A DNA stretch of 15,494 nucleotides from Chloroflexota bacterium. GTDB taxonomy: Bacteria; Chloroflexota; Anaerolineae; Anaerolineales; DRMV01. Positions 14,447 to 15,494 of this stretch are shown here, piece after piece; position 1 is the first letter of the stretch; every line of letters starts with the position of its first letter. The stretch is from positions 1 to 15,494 of the forward strand of contig JAADFA010000046.1 in assembly GCA_013153135.1 (NCBI GenBank). The letters are read 5' to 3'. Under the pieces are notes generated by a model that searched no databases, was not told the DNA's origin, and saw only the letters and a program-made list of their open reading frames with translations. Both the position numbers and the translations under genes were made by a program.

Positions 14447-14890
14447 TTAACCTGTGTCGTGTGCGGCTTCGGCCGCGGGATGCAGGACGTAGCTATGGGT
14501 CAACTCAGCCCACGCGGCTAACGTGGCGCTGGCTGAACAATACTTCTCCAACGAAAGACGGATGGCCTTCTCCACGGCCTTGGGATCTACGTTGTCGCCG
14601 TAAATATGGTACGTGATATGGACACGGGTGTAAACCCGCGGGTGCTCATCCCGGCGCTGACCCGTGATTTCTAAACGCACATCAGTAAACGGCACCCGCA
14701 TCTTCTGCAGGATCATCACCACATCGTAGCCTGTACAACCGGCCACCGCGGCCAGCAAGGTTTCCATGGCCCCGAGCCCGCGTTCGGTCTCGGTTTCACC
14801 CATAAGCACCCGGCCTCCCCGCTCGTTGGTGGCCTCAAACGCGGTGCCCCCACGCCAGCGCGCCTGCAGCCGAACCAACCCTTTGGCCAT
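14447..14890 (-). CDS. OsmC/Ohr-family protein (YhfA-like)
   Basis: A 147-residue protein with the family's two conserved cysteines, Cys52 in AAVAGCTGYDVVMIL (47-61) and Cys118 in LEKYCSASATL (114-124). The pattern METLLAAVAGC with a conserved Glu before the first Cys fits OsmC-type thiol peroxidases, which reduce organic hydroperoxides. The closest flavour is the YhfA-like group rather than Ohr, on the basis of short loops, and exact substrate is unknown. The ATG at 14890 is chosen because GGGAGG lies seven bases upstream and the family starts here; the longer open frame to 15013 runs into the repeat element and promoter. It leads a minus-strand set with thioredoxin and epimerase. Confidence 0.88.
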   Translation of the reverse strand: MAKGLVRLQARWRGGTAFEATNERGGRVLMGETETERGLGAMETLLAAVAGCTGYDVVMILQKMRVPFTDVRLEITGQRRDEHPRVYTRVHITYHIYGDNVDPKAVEKAIRLSLEKYCSASATLAAWAELTHSYVLHPAAEAAHDTG

Positions 14891-14924
14891 GCCGCACCTC
14901 CCAGCCAGCGAGCATCGGCCTATG

Positions 14925-14952
14925 AGTATAACCGAAACTTTGCTCAGGACAA
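14925..14952 (-). promoter_or_regulatory. Promoter of the OsmC-thioredoxin-epimerase genes
   Basis: On the minus strand TTGTCC (14952-14947) and TATACT (14930-14925) are separated by 16 bases, a good sigma-70-type arrangement. The transcript would start near 14918, giving a leader of about 28 bases to the OsmC start. It lies 16 bases outside the left inverted repeat of element 2. Confidence 0.6.
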
Positions 14953-15020
14953 GGGCGAAATCCATCGAGGGTGCACGCAAAGGTTGTCGAAACGGCAAGC
15001 GCCCTGCGGCCATGGTCGCG

Positions 15021-15058
15021 CTCGCGTGCCGCCCCGCCGCGGGCTGGAAGCCCGCGGC
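15021..15058. repeat. 38-nt core of repeat element 2, identical to 13430-13467
   Basis: Identical over all 38 bases to the core in element 1, although flanking sequence has diverged. It contains the perfect palindrome GCCGCGGGCT-GGA-AGCCCGCGGC at 15036-15058. Confidence 0.85.
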
Positions 15059-15114
15059 TAGTTAGCATAAAATTGTGCGCAGATAGATCAGCCCAACGCG
15101 CGGCAGCGAGGATA

Positions 15115-15135
15115 GCGGGCGGTTCAGCTGCCCGC
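15115..15135. repeat. Palindrome 2 of repeat element 2, with a changed but still paired stem
   Basis: GCGGGCGG-TTCAG-CTGCCCGC keeps an 8-bp stem (one G-U) even though the loop and one stem position differ from the copies in element 1. Keeping the fold while sequence drifts suggests that the structure itself is under selection or is required for mobility. Confidence 0.6.
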
Positions 15136-15351
15136 GGCTCATGCGCGGGTTCCGCCGCTCGCGGACCATGGCCGCGCCAGCCGTCCGCGGTATGGGCATC
15201 TTCGACAGGATTGGCCCGTTCCCGGGCAGCGGGGGCCGCGCGGCGTCTTCGCAAGATAGCCAGGGTCCCCAGAGACACATCGCTGACTTCTTCCTTACTT
15301 ATTTCCCTATGTCGTTGATAACCCACCGCTGAGCACAGCCGACGAGGCCGG

Positions 15352-15357
15352 TATAAT
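15352..15357 (+). promoter_or_regulatory. -10 promoter box of the last gene
   Basis: The plus strand reads CCGGTATAATGG, a perfect TATAAT with the same GGTATAAT core found at three minus-strand promoters here. No clear -35 box is seen 16-18 bases upstream. The transcript would start near 15364, leaving a leader of about 56 bases. The stretch 15224-15351 upstream holds no gene I can support. Confidence 0.55.
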
Positions 15358-15419
15358 GGAAGGAGAGCCCATCGTCGCGGCCAGCTCGATAGACGAATTC
15401 CCTGCACGGAGGTCGACCG

Positions 15420-15494
15420 ATGACCCTAACCCCCATCCCGGTGGATGTACTGAAAGAGGCCCACAAGCTCCTGGCCGAATATCGGTATGAGAAG
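15420..15494 (+). CDS. Start of an unrecognised protein-coding gene (partial)
   Basis: The first 25 codons run off the window end, giving MTLTPIPVDVLKEAHKLLAE and then YRYEK. CGGAGG about seven bases before the ATG and a TATAAT promoter box 62 bases upstream support a real gene start. The peptide looks like an amphipathic helix, but it is too short for me to name a family. Confidence 0.7.
   Translation, partial: MTLTPIPVDVLKEAHKLLAEYRYEK

Larger units (their letters stand above)
14969..15223. mobile_element. MITE-like repeat element 2, partly degraded
   Basis: The left end (14969-14991, GGGTGCACGCAAAGGTTGTC onward) matches the left end of element 1 closely. The right end (15201-15223, starting TTCGACAGGATTGGCCCG) is a degraded inverted copy. 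Inside are the shared 38-nt core with palindrome 1 (15036-15058), an AGCATAAAATTG segment, palindrome 2 (15115-15135) and a truncated second unit from about 15140 to 15200. The element is gene-free and lies between the OsmC promoter and the last gene of the window. Confidence 0.5.

Noticed and set aside
14835..15407. A 190-codon minus-strand open frame spanning the repeat element and the OsmC start
   Set aside because: It runs through inverted repeats and the OsmC promoter. The OsmC start with its own ribosome binding site explains the real coding part, which is in a different frame.
1..15494. parS centromere sites near parAB
   Set aside because: I looked for the TGTTTCACGTGAAACA pattern by eye. 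The few CACGTG hexamers found (for example near 9412 and 9836) lack the flanking bases.

Overview
The window looks like chromosomal DNA from a high-GC bacterium, most probably a member of the Chloroflexota (Anaerolineae-like). The pointers are a Rex redox repressor, a PBP1A with a Thr-Pro-rich tail, long runs of acyl-CoA and hot-dog enzymes, methylmalonyl-CoA epimerase, and a small Cas4-like membrane protein of a kind I associate with that phylum. This placement is inference from gene content, not from a marker gene. No rRNA, tRNA, CRISPR array, integrase or transposase gene is visible.

Layout. Plus strand, 1-1746: the 3' end of parA, then parB, then rex. Each junction is a 4-base start/stop overlap, so partition proteins and a NADH/NAD+ sensing repressor appear translationally coupled. 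Minus strand, 1654-3553: an AMP-forming acyl-CoA ligase followed by a small membrane protein whose 3' end runs antisense into the end of rex. Plus strand, 3742-8069: a MaoC-type hydratase, a class A penicillin-binding protein and a hot-dog thioesterase, closely spaced. Minus strand, 8122-10134: a large polytopic GT-C-like membrane protein. Minus strand, 10235-13123: rpsO and pnp in the widely conserved order, with structured leaders and terminators. Minus strand, 13584-14890: OsmC-family protein, thioredoxin and methylmalonyl-CoA epimerase. Plus strand, 15420 to the end: the first 25 codons of an unrecognised gene.

The non-coding DNA holds most of the less expected material. Two related repeat elements (13264-13581 and 14969-15223) are each bounded by 23-bp terminal inverted repeats. 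Both contain internal units with two GC-rich palindromes, and a 38-nt core is identical between them. They look like non-autonomous (MITE-like) elements. The rpsO leader can fold into three tandem hairpins. The pnp leader carries a terminator-like hairpin downstream of its only visible -10 box, plus a hairpin that reaches the Shine-Dalgarno sequence. Four promoters share the core GGTATAAT with no clear -35 box.

Working together: the acyl-CoA ligase, MaoC hydratase, thioesterase and epimerase all fit acyl-CoA metabolism. PBP1A and the GT-C protein act at the envelope. OsmC and thioredoxin fit thiol and peroxide homeostasis. PNPase and S15 belong to the RNA and translation machinery. I see no classic defence or biosynthetic gene cluster. 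The best candidates for something undescribed are the inverted-repeat elements, the structured rpsO-pnp leaders and the Cas4-like membrane stub overlapping rex.
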